Source of the DNA: Amphiplicatus sp046296195 | Lineage (GTDB): Bacteria > Pseudomonadota > Alphaproteobacteria > Caulobacterales > Parvularculaceae | Length of the DNA stretch: 64,000 nt | Direction of reading: 5' to 3' | Assembly: GCA_046296195.1 (NCBI GenBank) | Contig: JBKBLR010000014.1 | Span: forward strand, 1 to 64,000 | The notes under the pieces: model-generated | What the model saw: the letters and a program-made list of their open reading frames with translations, nothing else | Told to the model about the DNA's origin: nothing | The model's database searches: none | Position numbers and translations under genes: made by a program | In this document: positions 1 to 8,607 of the stretch, in pieces | How positions within the stretch are numbered: the stretch's first letter is position 1 | How the letters are laid out: the number at the start of each line of letters is the position of its first letter

Positions 1-469
1 GCTCGGCGACGATGGGCGTTCCCCCGCCCGATCCCGACTGCAGGCTGACAGCGATGAAATAGCCCTGAACGGTCGCCAAGAAGACCGTCAGATAGCGCGT
101 GTACTGATTGATCTGGCGCCGGCCCTGCTCGCCTTCCTTCTTGAGCGCTTCAAGCGACGGGATCACCGACGTCATCAGCTGCAGGATGATCGACGCCGAG
201 ATGTAGGGCATGATGTTGAGCGCGAAGATCGCCATCCGCTCGACGGCGCCGCCGGCGAAGATGTTGAGCGTGCCAAGGAGCCCGCCCGTCTGCGACTGGA
301 ACTGCGCGGCAAAGGCGTCAGGATTGATGCCCGGCAGCGGGATATAGGTGCCGAGCCGATAGACGATGAGCGCGCCGAGCGTGAACAACAGGCGCTTTTT
401 CAGCTCCTCCGCCTTGGCGAGCGAGGAGAGATTGATGTTCTGGGCGAATTGTTCGGCCGCCGAAGTCAT
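1..469 (-). CDS. secY: Protein translocase subunit SecY (3' end cut by window edge)
   Basis: Core channel subunit of the SecYEG translocon in the inner membrane. About 156 N-terminal residues are visible: a cytosolic start (MTSAAEQFAQN), a first hydrophobic helix near residues 28-45 ending at the conserved YIPLPG turn, a Gly-rich plug-like stretch, and a second helix containing IMPYISASII. The start at 469 follows the family pattern. It is the last visible gene of the spc operon and lies 166 bases downstream of rplO, its usual partner. The reading frame is open to the window boundary, so the gene is partial only because of the cut. Confidence 0.96.
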   Translation of the reverse strand, partial: MTSAAEQFAQNINLSSLAKAEELKKRLLFTLGALIVYRLGTYIPLPGINPDAFAAQFQSQTGGLLGTLNIFAGGAVERMAIFALNIMPYISASIILQLMTSVIPSLEALKKEGEQGRRQINQYTRYLTVFLATVQGYFIAVSLQSGSGGGTPIVAE

Positions 470-635
470 ACCGAATATGGTGTCCCGATCTCGCGCCGGC
501 GTTCATCGCCCGGCCTGATGAAGGAATTTGAGAGGAGACCGCTTCTCACCCTCGCCGTTCGCGCGTCGCCGGACGGCCGGCGAAGCACCTGCGATATGGC
601 GATGCGGAACCCGAGGCGCAACCTTCCCGCCGGCC

Positions 636-1154
636 CTACTCCTTCTTGCCCTTCTTCGCGGCCTTGCCGGCTTTCGCCGGCTTTTCTTCACGGGTCTCGG
701 TCATGGAAACGCTGCCTCCGGCTTTCTCGACCGCGGCGCGCGCCCCGGCGGAGGCATAGGCGACCTCGATCGACACCTTCGACTTGAGGGCGCCGACGCC
801 GAGAAGGCGCACGCCGTCGAGCGCACGGCGCAGGACGCCGGCCCCGATCAGCGCCGCCGCATCGATTTTCTTGCCAGCGTCGAGCGCGCCGGCGTCAATC
901 GCCGCCTGGATACGGCCGATATTGACCTCGGCGTATTTCGACTGGTTCGGCTTGTTGAAGCCGCGCTTGGGCATGCGCATGTAAAGCGGCATTTGGCCGC
1001 CTTCGAACTGGCGGATGCCGGTGACGCCGGAGCGGGCCTTCTGGCCTTTGACGCCGCGGCCGGCGGTCTTGCCCTTGCCGGAGCCGATGCCGCGGCCGAC
1101 GCGCATGCGCGCTTTGCGCGCGCCGGGGTTATCGTGGATTTCGTTGAGCTTCAT
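636..1154 (-). CDS. rplO: 50S ribosomal protein L15
   Basis: Assembly protein of the large ribosomal subunit, 172 aa. The start MKLNEIHDN at 1154 matches the family N-terminus; an upstream in-frame start at 1181 would add nine unrelated residues. The Gly/Arg-rich loop (RVGRGIGSGKGKTAGRG, then GVKGQKAR) that threads into 23S rRNA is present. The C-terminus carries an Ala/Lys-rich tail of about 20 residues beyond the usual end of about 145 residues, probably disordered and rRNA-contacting. It sits between rpmD and secY in the spc operon. Confidence 0.97.
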   Translation of the reverse strand: MKLNEIHDNPGARKARMRVGRGIGSGKGKTAGRGVKGQKARSGVTGIRQFEGGQMPLYMRMPKRGFNKPNQSKYAEVNIGRIQAAIDAGALDAGKKIDAAALIGAGVLRRALDGVRLLGVGALKSKVSIEVAYASAGARAAVEKAGGSVSMTETREEKPAKAGKAAKKGKKE

Positions 1155-1217
1155 GGTTTCTCCTCGGACTTGCGACGCCACGGATCCGTCCGCGCGCCTC
1201 GCCCTTGTTCGGGCCGA

Positions 1218-1409
1218 TTACTCGACCACCTTCACGAGATGCGGGATCTTGTTGATCATGCCGCGCACGGACGGCGTGTCTTCAAGCTCGCGCACGCGCC
1301 CGATCTTGCCGAGCCCGAGCCCGACGAGCGTTGCGCGTTGATCCTGCGGCCGACGCGCGGGGCTGCCGGTCTGGCGGACCTTGATCGTTTTCTTCGCTTT
1401 CGGCGCCAT
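1218..1409 (-). CDS. rpmD: 50S ribosomal protein L30
   Basis: Small large-subunit protein of 63 aa, the usual length. It has the beta-alpha-beta-beta-alpha L30 fold, with the characteristic RQTGSPARR and LGLGKIGRVRELEDTP stretches and the terminal HLVKVVE. It lies between rpsE (18 bases upstream) and rplO, the standard spc operon order. It is absent from some bacterial lineages, so its presence here is a small taxonomic marker. Confidence 0.97.
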   Translation of the reverse strand: MAPKAKKTIKVRQTGSPARRPQDQRATLVGLGLGKIGRVRELEDTPSVRGMINKIPHLVKVVE

Positions 1410-1427
1410 GGGTCAGCTCCTTGGATG

Positions 1428-2072
1428 TCAGGCGGCGTCGGCGCCTGACGCATCGCCGCCGCCGGTGCGGCCCGCGAGGATGTCGGACACCTTCTTGCCG
1501 CGCTTCGAGGCGATCGTGCGCGGGCTCGTTTGTGATTGCAGCGCGTCGATGGTCGCGCGCACCATGTTGTAGGGGTTCGAAGACCCGAGCGACTTGGCGA
1601 CGACGTCCTGGACGCCGAGCGTTTCAAAGACCGCGCGCATCGGGCCGCCGGCGATAATGCCGGTTCCCGGCGGCGCGGCGCGCAAGACGACCTTACCCGC
1701 GCCCCAGCGTCCCGAGGCGTCGTGATGGAGCGTGCGGCCTTCGCGAAGCGGAATGCGAACGAGGCTGCGCTTGGCTTCCTGCGACGCCTTGCGGATCGCT
1801 TCCGGCACTTCGCGCGCCTTGCCCTTGCCGTAGCCGACGCGGCCTTTCTGGTCGCCGACGACGACGAGCGCGGCGAAGCCGAAATTCTTGCCGCCCTTCA
1901 CGACCTTGGCGACGCGGTTGATGGCGACGAGCTTGTCGACGAATTCGTCGCGCTCCTCGCGCTCCTGCGCGCCCCGGCCGCGCCCGCGACCGCGCTCGCC
2001 GCGATCGCCGCGCTCGCGCCGCTGCCCGCGTTCCGGGCGGTCGCCGCCGTCTTGGATGTCTTCGCGCGCCAT
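1428..2072 (-). CDS. rpsE: 30S ribosomal protein S5 with Arg/Gly-rich N-terminal extension
   Basis: Small-subunit protein at the mRNA entry channel, involved in decoding fidelity; 214 aa. The start MAREDIQDGG at 2072 follows a GGAGAA ribosome-binding site. An ATG 15 bases upstream overlaps that site and is less likely. The S5 double-stranded RNA-binding core (EFVDKLVAINRVAKVVKGG) and the C-terminal ribosomal fold (GVQDVVAKSLGS..N) are complete. Before the core is an extension of about 35 residues made almost only of Arg, Gly and Glu in repeated RGxRGERG units, longer than in E. coli S5 (about 166 aa). The Ala/Gly-rich C-terminus is also extended. Confidence 0.97.
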   Translation of the reverse strand: MAREDIQDGGDRPERGQRRERGDRGERGRGRGRGAQEREERDEFVDKLVAINRVAKVVKGGKNFGFAALVVVGDQKGRVGYGKGKAREVPEAIRKASQEAKRSLVRIPLREGRTLHHDASGRWGAGKVVLRAAPPGTGIIAGGPMRAVFETLGVQDVVAKSLGSSNPYNMVRATIDALQSQTSPRTIASKRGKKVSDILAGRTGGGDASGADAA

Positions 2073-2090
2073 TCTGTTCTCCATCAACCC

Positions 2091-2453
2091 TTAGAAATTG
2101 AGGCCGCCTTCACGGGCGGCGTCGGCGAGCGCCTTGATCCGCCCGTGAAAGATGTAGCCGCCGCGATCGAAGACGACGTCCTTGACGCCGGCCTTCAGAG
2201 CGCGCTCGGCGAGCGCCTTGCCCACCTTCGCGGCGGCGTCCTTGTCGGCGCCTTTCGCGATTTCGGCCTTCAGCGCCTTGTCGAGCGAGGAGGCGGAAAC
2301 GAGCGTCTTGCCGGCCGCATCGTCGATGATCTGCGCCGAAATGTTCTTCGACGACCGGAAGACGGAAAGGCGCGGACGCCCGCCCGACACCGCCTTCAGC
2401 TTGAAGCGGGTGCGCGCGGCGCGTTTGGTTCTCTGGTCTTTCTTGCTGGCCAT
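2091..2453 (-). CDS. rplR: 50S ribosomal protein L18
   Basis: 5S rRNA-binding protein of the large subunit (120 aa, normal length). It has the basic N-terminus (TKRAARTRFKLK), the RLSVFRSSKNISAQIIDD core strand-helix, and the final GGYIFHGRIKALADAAREGGL motif. It lies between rplF and rpsE in the spc operon. Its stop is 18 bases before the rpsE start. Confidence 0.97.
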   Translation of the reverse strand: MASKKDQRTKRAARTRFKLKAVSGGRPRLSVFRSSKNISAQIIDDAAGKTLVSASSLDKALKAEIAKGADKDAAAKVGKALAERALKAGVKDVVFDRGGYIFHGRIKALADAAREGGLNF

Positions 2454-2486
2454 GGCCGTATTCCTGAATGGCGCCGTCAGCGCGTG

Positions 2487-3020
2487 TTACTTCTTCTTGC
2501 CTTCCTTGCGGAAGATGAATTCGCCCTCATAGCGGACGCCCTTGCCCTGATAGGGTTCAGGCGGGCGGAAGCCGCGGATCTTCGCCGCCGTCTCGCCGAC
2601 GAGCTGCTTGTCGATGCCGGAGATGACGATTTCCGTCTGCTTCGGCGTTTCGATCTTGATGCCCGGCGGCGGCGGGAAGTCGATTTCGTGGCTGTAGCCG
2701 AGCGCGAGGTTGAGGTTTGAGCCCTTCATCGCGGCGCGGTAGCCGACGCCGACCAGCTCAAGCTTCTTACTGTAGGCGGTCGTGACGCCGGTCATCAGAT
2801 TGGCGATCATCGTGCGGCTCATGCCCCACTGTGACTTCGCTTCTTTGGACTTGTCGACAGGCGTGACCACGACCTCGCCGTTTTCGAGCGCGACCTTGCA
2901 AAGATCGTTGACGACGAATTTGAGCTCGCCCTTCGGCCCCTTCGCGGTGACCGTCTGGCCGGACACGGTGACAGTGACGCCCTTGGGCGCCGGCACCGGT
3001 TTCTTGCCGATACGAGACAT
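2487..3020 (-). CDS. rplF: 50S ribosomal protein L6
   Basis: Large-subunit protein near the sarcin-ricin loop, 177 aa. The start MSRIGKKPVPAPKGV is the family signature. Two tandem L6 folds are visible (residues about 10-80 and 85-165), and the C-terminal motif PEPYQGKGVRYEGE is intact, followed by a Lys-rich end. It is in standard spc operon position between rpsH and rplR. Confidence 0.97.
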   Translation of the reverse strand: MSRIGKKPVPAPKGVTVTVSGQTVTAKGPKGELKFVVNDLCKVALENGEVVVTPVDKSKEAKSQWGMSRTMIANLMTGVTTAYSKKLELVGVGYRAAMKGSNLNLALGYSHEIDFPPPPGIKIETPKQTEIVISGIDKQLVGETAAKIRGFRPPEPYQGKGVRYEGEFIFRKEGKKK

Positions 3021-3034
3021 GGATCTGGCGCTCC

Positions 3035-3433
3035 TCAGTAGACCTGGAACAGCACTTCGCCGCCGACATTGGCGGCGCGCGCGGCCGTGTCGGACATCAC
3101 GCCCTTCGGCGTCGAGACGACCGAGATGCCGAGGCCGTTGCGGACCGACGGCAGGTCGGCGACGGCCGAATAGACGCGGCGGCCTGGCTTTGAAACGCGC
3201 TTGATGTGGGTGATGACCGGCGCGCCTTCGAAATACTTGAGCTCGATCTCGAATTCCGGCTTCGAGCCGTCTTTCTCGACGCGCGCATAACCGCGGATGT
3301 ATCCCTCGTCCGCAAGGACGTCGAGAACGCGGCCGCGCAATTTCGACGCCGGGACCGTCAGAGACGAGTGACGGCGAAGCTGCGCATTGCGGATGCGCGT
3401 GATCAGATCGCCGATAGGATCGTTGATCGCCAT
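3035..3433 (-). CDS. rpsH: 30S ribosomal protein S8
   Basis: Small-subunit assembly protein that binds 16S rRNA helix 21; 132 aa. The start MAINDPIGDLITRIRNAQ is typical, and the C-terminal signature GLGISVVSTPKGVMSD is complete. In E. coli S8 also represses the spc operon by binding the rplE leader. A comparable structure was not searched for here. It is flanked by rpsN and rplF. Confidence 0.97.
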   Translation of the reverse strand: MAINDPIGDLITRIRNAQLRRHSSLTVPASKLRGRVLDVLADEGYIRGYARVEKDGSKPEFEIELKYFEGAPVITHIKRVSKPGRRVYSAVADLPSVRNGLGISVVSTPKGVMSDTAARAANVGGEVLFQVY

Positions 3434-3447
3434 GTGCGGTGTTCTCC

Positions 3448-3753
3448 CTACCAGCTCGCCTTGACGAGGCCAGGGATCTTTCCTTCCGATCCGAGGAGCC
3501 TCAGCGACAGGCGCGACATCTTGAGCTTGCGATAAAAGCCGCGCGGGCGGCCGGTCACCTGGCAGCGGTTCCGGATGCGCGTCTTTGACGAATTGCGCGG
3601 TAGCTCGGCGAGCTTGATCGCCGCGGCGAAGCGCTCCTCGGCGGGCTTGCTCTGGTCCTTGATGAGCGCCTTGAGGCGCGCGCGACGGGCCGCGTATTTC
3701 TTGGCCATGCGGCGGCGCTTCAGGTCGCGCTCGATCATCGATGTCTTAGCCAT
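3448..3753 (-). CDS. rpsN: 30S ribosomal protein S14 (long, zinc-free type)
   Basis: Small-subunit head protein, 101 aa. It has the long form typical of proteobacteria: the N-terminal MAKTSMIERDLKRRRM region is present and the core RNRCQVTGRPRG has a single Cys rather than the CxxC zinc pairs of the short form. The C-terminal FYRKLKMSRL and KIPGLVKASW motifs are normal. It lies between rplE and rpsH. Confidence 0.97.
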   Translation of the reverse strand: MAKTSMIERDLKRRRMAKKYAARRARLKALIKDQSKPAEERFAAAIKLAELPRNSSKTRIRNRCQVTGRPRGFYRKLKMSRLSLRLLGSEGKIPGLVKASW

Positions 3754-3819
3754 TCAGTCCTCCGTTAGACCGGTCTCCGGCGGCGCCGGACCTTGCCTAC
3801 CCTTGCCTCTTTCCCGATC

Positions 3820-4372
<553 letters not shown>

Positions 4373-4380
<8 letters not shown>

Positions 4381-4687
4381 TGATCACCTCGCCTGAGCGG
4401 CGTTCGATACGGACTTTCTTGCCGTCGGCGCCGACCTTAAAGCCGACGCGGGTCGGCTTGCCGTCCTTGCCGACGATCGCGACGTTCGAGACGTGAATCG
4501 GCGCTTCCTCGCGGATGATGCCGCCGCGCGACGTCGCCGTCTGCTTCTCATGCTTGGCGACGATGTTGACGCCGCGGACGACGACGCGCTCGTCCTTCGG
4601 CAGGACCTTCGTCACCTCGCCCTCGACCCCGCGGTATTTGCCCGCGAGCACGACGACCTTGTCGCCCTTCTTGATCTTGGCGGCCAT
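4373..4687 (-). CDS. rplX: 50S ribosomal protein L24
   Basis: Early assembly protein of the large subunit, 104 aa. The KOW motif is clear near the N-terminus (KGDKVVVLAGKYRGVEGEV). The start MAAKIKKGD at 4687 lies two bases after the rplN stop. The frame stays open upstream through antisense-like sequence, but the family N-terminus fixes the start here. The end overlaps rplE. Confidence 0.96.
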
Positions 4688-4689
4688 GA

Positions 4690-5058
4690 CTACAGCACCT
4701 CCGGCGCGAGCGAGACGATCTTCATGTGGTTCGCCGCGCGCAGCTCGCGCGTCACCGGCCCGAAGATGCGCGTGCCGACCGGCTCTTTCTGGTTGTTGAT
4801 CAGCACCGCCGCGTTGCGGTCGAAGCGGATCACCGAACCGTCCTTGCGCTTGATGTCCTTCGCGGTGCGCACGACAACGGCCTTCATCACTTGGCCCTTC
4901 TTCACGCGGCCGCGCGGAATCGCCTCCTTGACGGAAACGACGATAATGTCGCCGACGCGGGCATATTTGCGCTTCGATCCGCCGAGCACCTTGATGCACT
5001 GGACGCGCTTGGCGCCCGAGTTGTCGGCGACGTCGAGATTGGTCTGCATCTGGATCAT
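4690..5058 (-). CDS. rplN: 50S ribosomal protein L14
   Basis: Large-subunit interface protein, 122 aa, exactly the common length. The start MIQMQTNLDVADNSGAKRV is the family signature, and the C-terminal ELRAANHMKIVSLAPEVL is intact. It lies between rpsQ and rplX with the usual spacing. Confidence 0.98.
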   Translation of the reverse strand: MIQMQTNLDVADNSGAKRVQCIKVLGGSKRKYARVGDIIVVSVKEAIPRGRVKKGQVMKAVVVRTAKDIKRKDGSVIRFDRNAAVLINNQKEPVGTRIFGPVTRELRAANHMKIVSLAPEVL

Positions 5059-5123
5059 GTCGACCCTCCACGGACCTTCCGGTCCGCCCTCATTCCCTGG
5101 CGGGCGCGCCCGCCGTTAAACCA

Positions 5124-5366
5124 TCAACCCTTCGAACCGAGCCCGATCACTTCCCAGCGCTTCAGCTTCGACTTCGGCGCGCATTCCCGGATCTGGACGA
5201 GATCGCCGATCTTGAACTTGTTTTCTTCGTCATGCGCATGGAACTTCTTCGAGCGCTTGATCGTCTTCAGAAGCACAGGGTGCTTCTCGATGCGCTCGAC
5301 GCTGACGACGACCGTTTTTTGGCCTTTGTCGCTGACGACTGTTCCCTGCAGGATGCGCTTTGGCAT
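5124..5366 (-). CDS. rpsQ: 30S ribosomal protein S17
   Basis: Small-subunit OB-fold protein, 80 aa. The family motifs are visible: GTVVSDKGQKTVVVSVER near the N-terminus, then HPVLLKTIKRSKKFHAHDE, and GDLVQIRECAPKSKLKRW. It lies between rpmC and rplN. The 65-base gap to rplN is slightly larger than its neighbours' gaps. Confidence 0.97.
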   Translation of the reverse strand: MPKRILQGTVVSDKGQKTVVVSVERIEKHPVLLKTIKRSKKFHAHDEENKFKIGDLVQIRECAPKSKLKRWEVIGLGSKG

Positions 5367-5378
5367 GATCGGTCCGTC

Positions 5379-5579
5379 CTACTTTTTCGCTGCCAGCGCC
5401 TTCTGGCGCAGCACGGTCTTGATGCGGGCGATGTCCTTGCGGACCTCGCCGACGCGGGAAGTCTTTTCAAGTTGCCCCGAGGCCCGCTGAAAGCGCAGGT
5501 TGAACTGCTCCTTCTTAAGCAGGAGGAGCCGGTCCTTCAGCTGGTCTTCGGTGAGGTCGCGCGCTTCCGAGGCTTTCAT
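5379..5579 (-). CDS. rpmC: 50S ribosomal protein L29
   Basis: Two-helix protein at the polypeptide exit, 66 aa. It starts MKASEARDLTEDQL and contains the conserved LKKEQFNLRFQRASGQL helix and VRKDIARIKT. Together with L23 it forms the docking area for trigger factor and SRP. It lies 12 bases after rplP and 12 bases before rpsQ. Confidence 0.97.
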   Translation of the reverse strand: MKASEARDLTEDQLKDRLLLLKKEQFNLRFQRASGQLEKTSRVGEVRKDIARIKTVLRQKALAAKK

Positions 5580-5591
5580 GACCCTGATCCC

Positions 5592-6005
5592 TTATTCGCC
5601 GAGACGCTTCACGATGCGGGTCTTGATCGGCAGCTTTGCCGCGCCGAGCGCGAGAGCGGCCTTCGCGACTTCATCCGTGACGCCGTCGAGTTCGAACATG
5701 ATGCGGCCGGGCTTGACCCGCGCCACCCAGAGCTCCGGCGCGCCCTTGCCCGAGCCCATGCGGACTTCGGTCGGCTTCTTCGACACCGGAACGTCCGGGA
5801 ACACGCGGATCCAGACGCGGCCCGCGCGTTTCATCTCGCGGGTGATCGCGCGGCGCGCCGCTTCGATCTGGCGCGCGGTGACGCGCTCGGGTTCGACCGC
5901 CTTGAGGCCGTGCGAGCCGAAGTTCAACTCCGTGCCGCCCTTCGCGTTTCCGCTGATCCGGCCCTTGAACTGCTTCCTGTATTTCGTGCGTTTCGGCTGC
6001 AGCAT
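5592..6005 (-). CDS. rplP: 50S ribosomal protein L16
   Basis: Large-subunit protein near the A site, 137 aa. The start MLQPKRTKYRKQFKGR is typical; RVWIRVFPDVPVSKKP and MGSGKGAPELWVARVKPGR are the two L16 signatures. Arg at the GxxRVW position is retained, the site hydroxylated by RoxA/YcfD-type enzymes in other bacteria. It lies between rpsC and rpmC. Confidence 0.97.
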   Translation of the reverse strand: MLQPKRTKYRKQFKGRISGNAKGGTELNFGSHGLKAVEPERVTARQIEAARRAITREMKRAGRVWIRVFPDVPVSKKPTEVRMGSGKGAPELWVARVKPGRIMFELDGVTDEVAKAALALGAAKLPIKTRIVKRLGE

Positions 6006-6027
6006 GTCAGCTCTCCGACCTCAACCT

Positions 6028-6741
6028 TTAAGCCCGCGCGCCTTCGCGGCGCGCCGGGGCGACGCCGCCCGTTTGAGCCTCGACGATGCGCGCTTCCTGC
6101 GCCATCGGATCGTGCTCCATGATCTCGCCTTTGAAGATCCAGACCTTCACGCCGATCGCGCCATAGGGCGTGCGCGCCGTCGCCGTGCCGTAATCGATGT
6201 CGGCGCGCAGCGTGTGCAGCGGCACGCGGCCTTCGCGGTACCATTCCATGCGCGCGATCTCCGCGCCGCCGAGACGGCCCGAGACATTGACGCGGATGCC
6301 GAGCCCGCCCATGCGCATCGTCGTCTGCATGGAGCGCTTCATGGCGCGGCGGAACGCGACCCGGCGCTCAAGCTGCTGGGCGATGTTCTCGGCGACGAGC
6401 GTGGCGTCGATCTCCGGCTTGCGGATTTCGACGATGTTGAGCGCCGTCTCCGATTTCGTGAGCTGTTGAAGCTCCGAGCGCAGCTTTTCGATGTCGGCGC
6501 CCTTCTTGCCGATGACGACGCCCGGGCGCGCCGTGTAGATCGTCACGCGGCATTTCTTGTGCGGGCGCTCGATGATGATGCGCGAAACGCCAGCCTGCTT
6601 CAGCTTCTCGTGCAGGAACTCGCGGATCTTGAGGTCCTCATGGAGGAGGTCCCCATAGGTCGCCTTGTTGGCGAACCAACGCGAATCCCAGGTGCGGTTG
6701 ACGCCGAGGCGCAAGCCGATCGGATTGACCTTCTGACCCAT
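6028..6741 (-). CDS. rpsC: 30S ribosomal protein S3
   Basis: Small-subunit protein lining the mRNA entry pore, 237 aa. It starts MGQKVNPIGLRLGVNR; the KH RNA-binding motif VVIGKKGADIEKLR lies at about residues 76-90, and the C-terminal S3 domain is present with GRVPLHTLRADIDYG. The ATG shares one base with the rplV stop (TAATG), so the two are translationally coupled. Confidence 0.97.
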   Translation of the reverse strand: MGQKVNPIGLRLGVNRTWDSRWFANKATYGDLLHEDLKIREFLHEKLKQAGVSRIIIERPHKKCRVTIYTARPGVVIGKKGADIEKLRSELQQLTKSETALNIVEIRKPEIDATLVAENIAQQLERRVAFRRAMKRSMQTTMRMGGLGIRVNVSGRLGGAEIARMEWYREGRVPLHTLRADIDYGTATARTPYGAIGVKVWIFKGEIMEHDPMAQEARIVEAQTGGVAPARREGARA

Positions 6742-7121
6742 TAGGCGGCCTCCTCGACCTGGCGCACGACGATGGTGATTTCTGCAAACGGCTTGAAGAT
6801 CCGGCCCATGCGGCCGCGCCCGCGCGGCGTCCAGCGCTTCAGGACCATGTTCTTGCCCACAAAAGCGCGATCGACGACGAGGCTGTCGATGTCGAGATTG
6901 TGGTTGTTCTCGGCGTTGGCGATCGCACTCTCGAGGCAGCGCTTGACCTCCTTCGAGATCCGCTTGCGCGAAAACTCGAGCTCGGCGAGCGCCTTGTCGA
7001 CCTTCTTGCCGCGGATCATCTGCGCGACGAGGTTGAGCTTCTGCGGCGAGATGCGCAGGTTCGAGGCTTTCGCCATCGCCTGATCGTCGCCGACGCGCCG
7101 TTCGTTCTTGGCCTTGCCCAT
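6741..7121 (-). CDS. rplV: 50S ribosomal protein L22
   Basis: Large-subunit protein whose beta-hairpin lines the exit tunnel, 126 aa. The start MGKAKNERRVGDDQAMAKAS at 7121 lies two bases after the rpsS stop. The open frame extends to 7304, but that upstream part is rpsS read in another frame. The core NLRISPQKLNLVAQMIRGK and the hairpin KRWTPRGRGRMGRI, where macrolide-resistance changes occur in other species, are intact. Confidence 0.96.
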   Translation of the reverse strand: MGKAKNERRVGDDQAMAKASNLRISPQKLNLVAQMIRGKKVDKALAELEFSRKRISKEVKRCLESAIANAENNHNLDIDSLVVDRAFVGKNMVLKRWTPRGRGRMGRIFKPFAEITIVVRQVEEAA

Positions 7122-7123
7122 GA

Positions 7124-7402
7124 CTATTTCCTCTTCACCTTCTTGTCGGCGCCGTGCCCGTAAAAGGTGCGCGTCGGCGAAAACTCGCCGAGCTTGTGGC
7201 CGACCATGTCCTCGGTGACGTGAACGGGGATGAATTTCTGGCCGTTGTAGACGTTGAAGGTGAGCCCGACGAATTGCGGCAGCACCGTCGACCGGCGCGA
7301 CCAAGTCTTGATGCCGCCCTTGTGGGCGCCGCTCTGCGCTTCGTCGGCCTTCTTCAAGAGATAGCCGTCGACGAAGGGGCCTTTCCAGACTGAACGTGGC
7401 AT
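7124..7402 (-). CDS. rpsS: 30S ribosomal protein S19
   Basis: Small-subunit head protein that bridges to the large subunit, 92 aa. The start MPRSVWKGPFVDGYLL and the motif GHKLGEFSPTRTFYGHG are family signatures. It lies between rplB (16 bases upstream) and rplV. Confidence 0.98.
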   Translation of the reverse strand: MPRSVWKGPFVDGYLLKKADEAQSGAHKGGIKTWSRRSTVLPQFVGLTFNVYNGQKFIPVHVTEDMVGHKLGEFSPTRTFYGHGADKKVKRK

Positions 7403-7418
7403 ACTTCTCTCCTGCCCC

Positions 7419-8258
7419 TTAATTCACTTTTTTCCGCGCGTGGCGCGAGCGCAGGATCATCTTCTGCGTGCGCTTGTTCTTGCGCGTCTTGCGGCCCTTG
7501 GTCGGCTTGCCCCACGGCGTCACCGGATGACGGCCGCCGGAGGTGCGGCCTTCGCCGCCGCCATGCGGGTGGTCGATCGGGTTCATGGCGACGCCGCGCA
7601 CCGACGGACGGTTGCCCTTGAGGCGCTGGCGGCCGGCCTTGCCGACCGTCTCGTTGAGATGGTCGGGGTTCGACACCGCGCCGATCGTCGCCATGCACTC
7701 CGACGGCGCGAGGCGCACTTCGCCGGACTGAAGGCGGATCTGCGACAGCGGTCCGTCGCGGCCGACGAGCTGGGCGTAATTGCCGGCGGCGCGCGCGATC
7801 GCTCCGCCCTTGCCGGGCTTCAACTCGACATTGTGGATGATCGTGCCGACCGGGATCGAGCGCAGCGGCATGGCGTTGCCCGGCTTCACGTCGACCTTGT
7901 CGCCGGCGATGACCTTGTCGCCCACTTTCAGGCGCTGCGGCGCGATGATGTAGGAGAGTTCGCCGTCGAGATATTTGATCAGCGCAATGAACGCAGTGCG
8001 GTTCGGGTCATATTCGAGCCGTTCGACCTTCGCCTCGATGTCGACCTTGCGCCGCTTGAAATCGACGACGCGATAAAGGTTCTTCGCGCCGCCGCCGCGA
8101 CGGCGCATCGTCACCCGGCCGAGATTGTTGCGGCCGCCTTTCGAGATCAGGCCTTCGGTAAGCGTCTTTTCGGGGCGGCCCTTGTAGAGCTCGCTCCGGT
8201 CGACGACGACAAGACCGCGCTGCGAAGGGGTCGTCGGGTTGAATTTCTTGAGCGCCAT
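7419..8258 (-). CDS. rplB: 50S ribosomal protein L2
   Basis: Large-subunit protein needed for subunit association and peptidyl transferase assembly, 279 aa. It has the start MALKKFNPTTPSQRG, the central OB/SH3-like folds, and the C-terminal signature GVAMNPIDHPHGGGEGRTSGG containing the conserved His residue of the HPHGGGEG loop. It is in standard S10 operon position between rplW and rpsS. Confidence 0.98.
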   Translation of the reverse strand: MALKKFNPTTPSQRGLVVVDRSELYKGRPEKTLTEGLISKGGRNNLGRVTMRRRGGGAKNLYRVVDFKRRKVDIEAKVERLEYDPNRTAFIALIKYLDGELSYIIAPQRLKVGDKVIAGDKVDVKPGNAMPLRSIPVGTIIHNVELKPGKGGAIARAAGNYAQLVGRDGPLSQIRLQSGEVRLAPSECMATIGAVSNPDHLNETVGKAGRQRLKGNRPSVRGVAMNPIDHPHGGGEGRTSGGRHPVTPWGKPTKGRKTRKNKRTQKMILRSRHARKKVN

Positions 8259-8277
8259 GGTTCTCTTACGCCTCGCC

Positions 8278-8607
8278 TTAGATCCGGCCCGTGACGTCGA
8301 TCGTGTGGCCGGGCTCGAGCGTCACGACCGCTTTCTTGACCGTCGAGCGCGAATAGGGCCGCCCCTGGAAGTATTTGTTCTTCCCCTTGGTGCGGAGCGT
8401 GTTGACGGCCTTCACCTTGACCTTGAAGAGCGCCTCGACCGCGGCCGCGATCTCGGGCTTCGTCGCCTCGAGCGGCACGCGGAACACGACCTGGCTGTTT
8501 TCAGACGCGATCGTCGACTTCTCGGTGATCACCGGAGCGATCAGCGTATCGAAGTGACGTTCGGCGCCGGAAACCGCGCCCTTCACCGTTTTCGCCGGCT
8601 TTTTCAT
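8278..8607 (-). CDS. rplW: 50S ribosomal protein L23
   Basis: Exit-tunnel protein and trigger factor docking site, 109 aa. The core begins at about residue 19 (FDTLIAPVITEKST), preceded by a short Lys-rich lead MKKPAKTVKG that is a little longer than in E. coli. RVPLEATKPEIAAAVEALF and VKAVNTLRTKGK are diagnostic. Its ATG overlaps the rplD stop by four bases (ATGA). Confidence 0.96.
   Translation of the reverse strand: MKKPAKTVKGAVSGAERHFDTLIAPVITEKSTIASENSQVVFRVPLEATKPEIAAAVEALFKVKVKAVNTLRTKGKNKYFQGRPYSRSTVKKAVVTLEPGHTIDVTGRI

Noticed and set aside
6741..7304. Extended form of L22 with 61 extra residues
   Set aside because: The extra sequence is rpsS in another frame; the family start and its position two bases after rpsS decide it.
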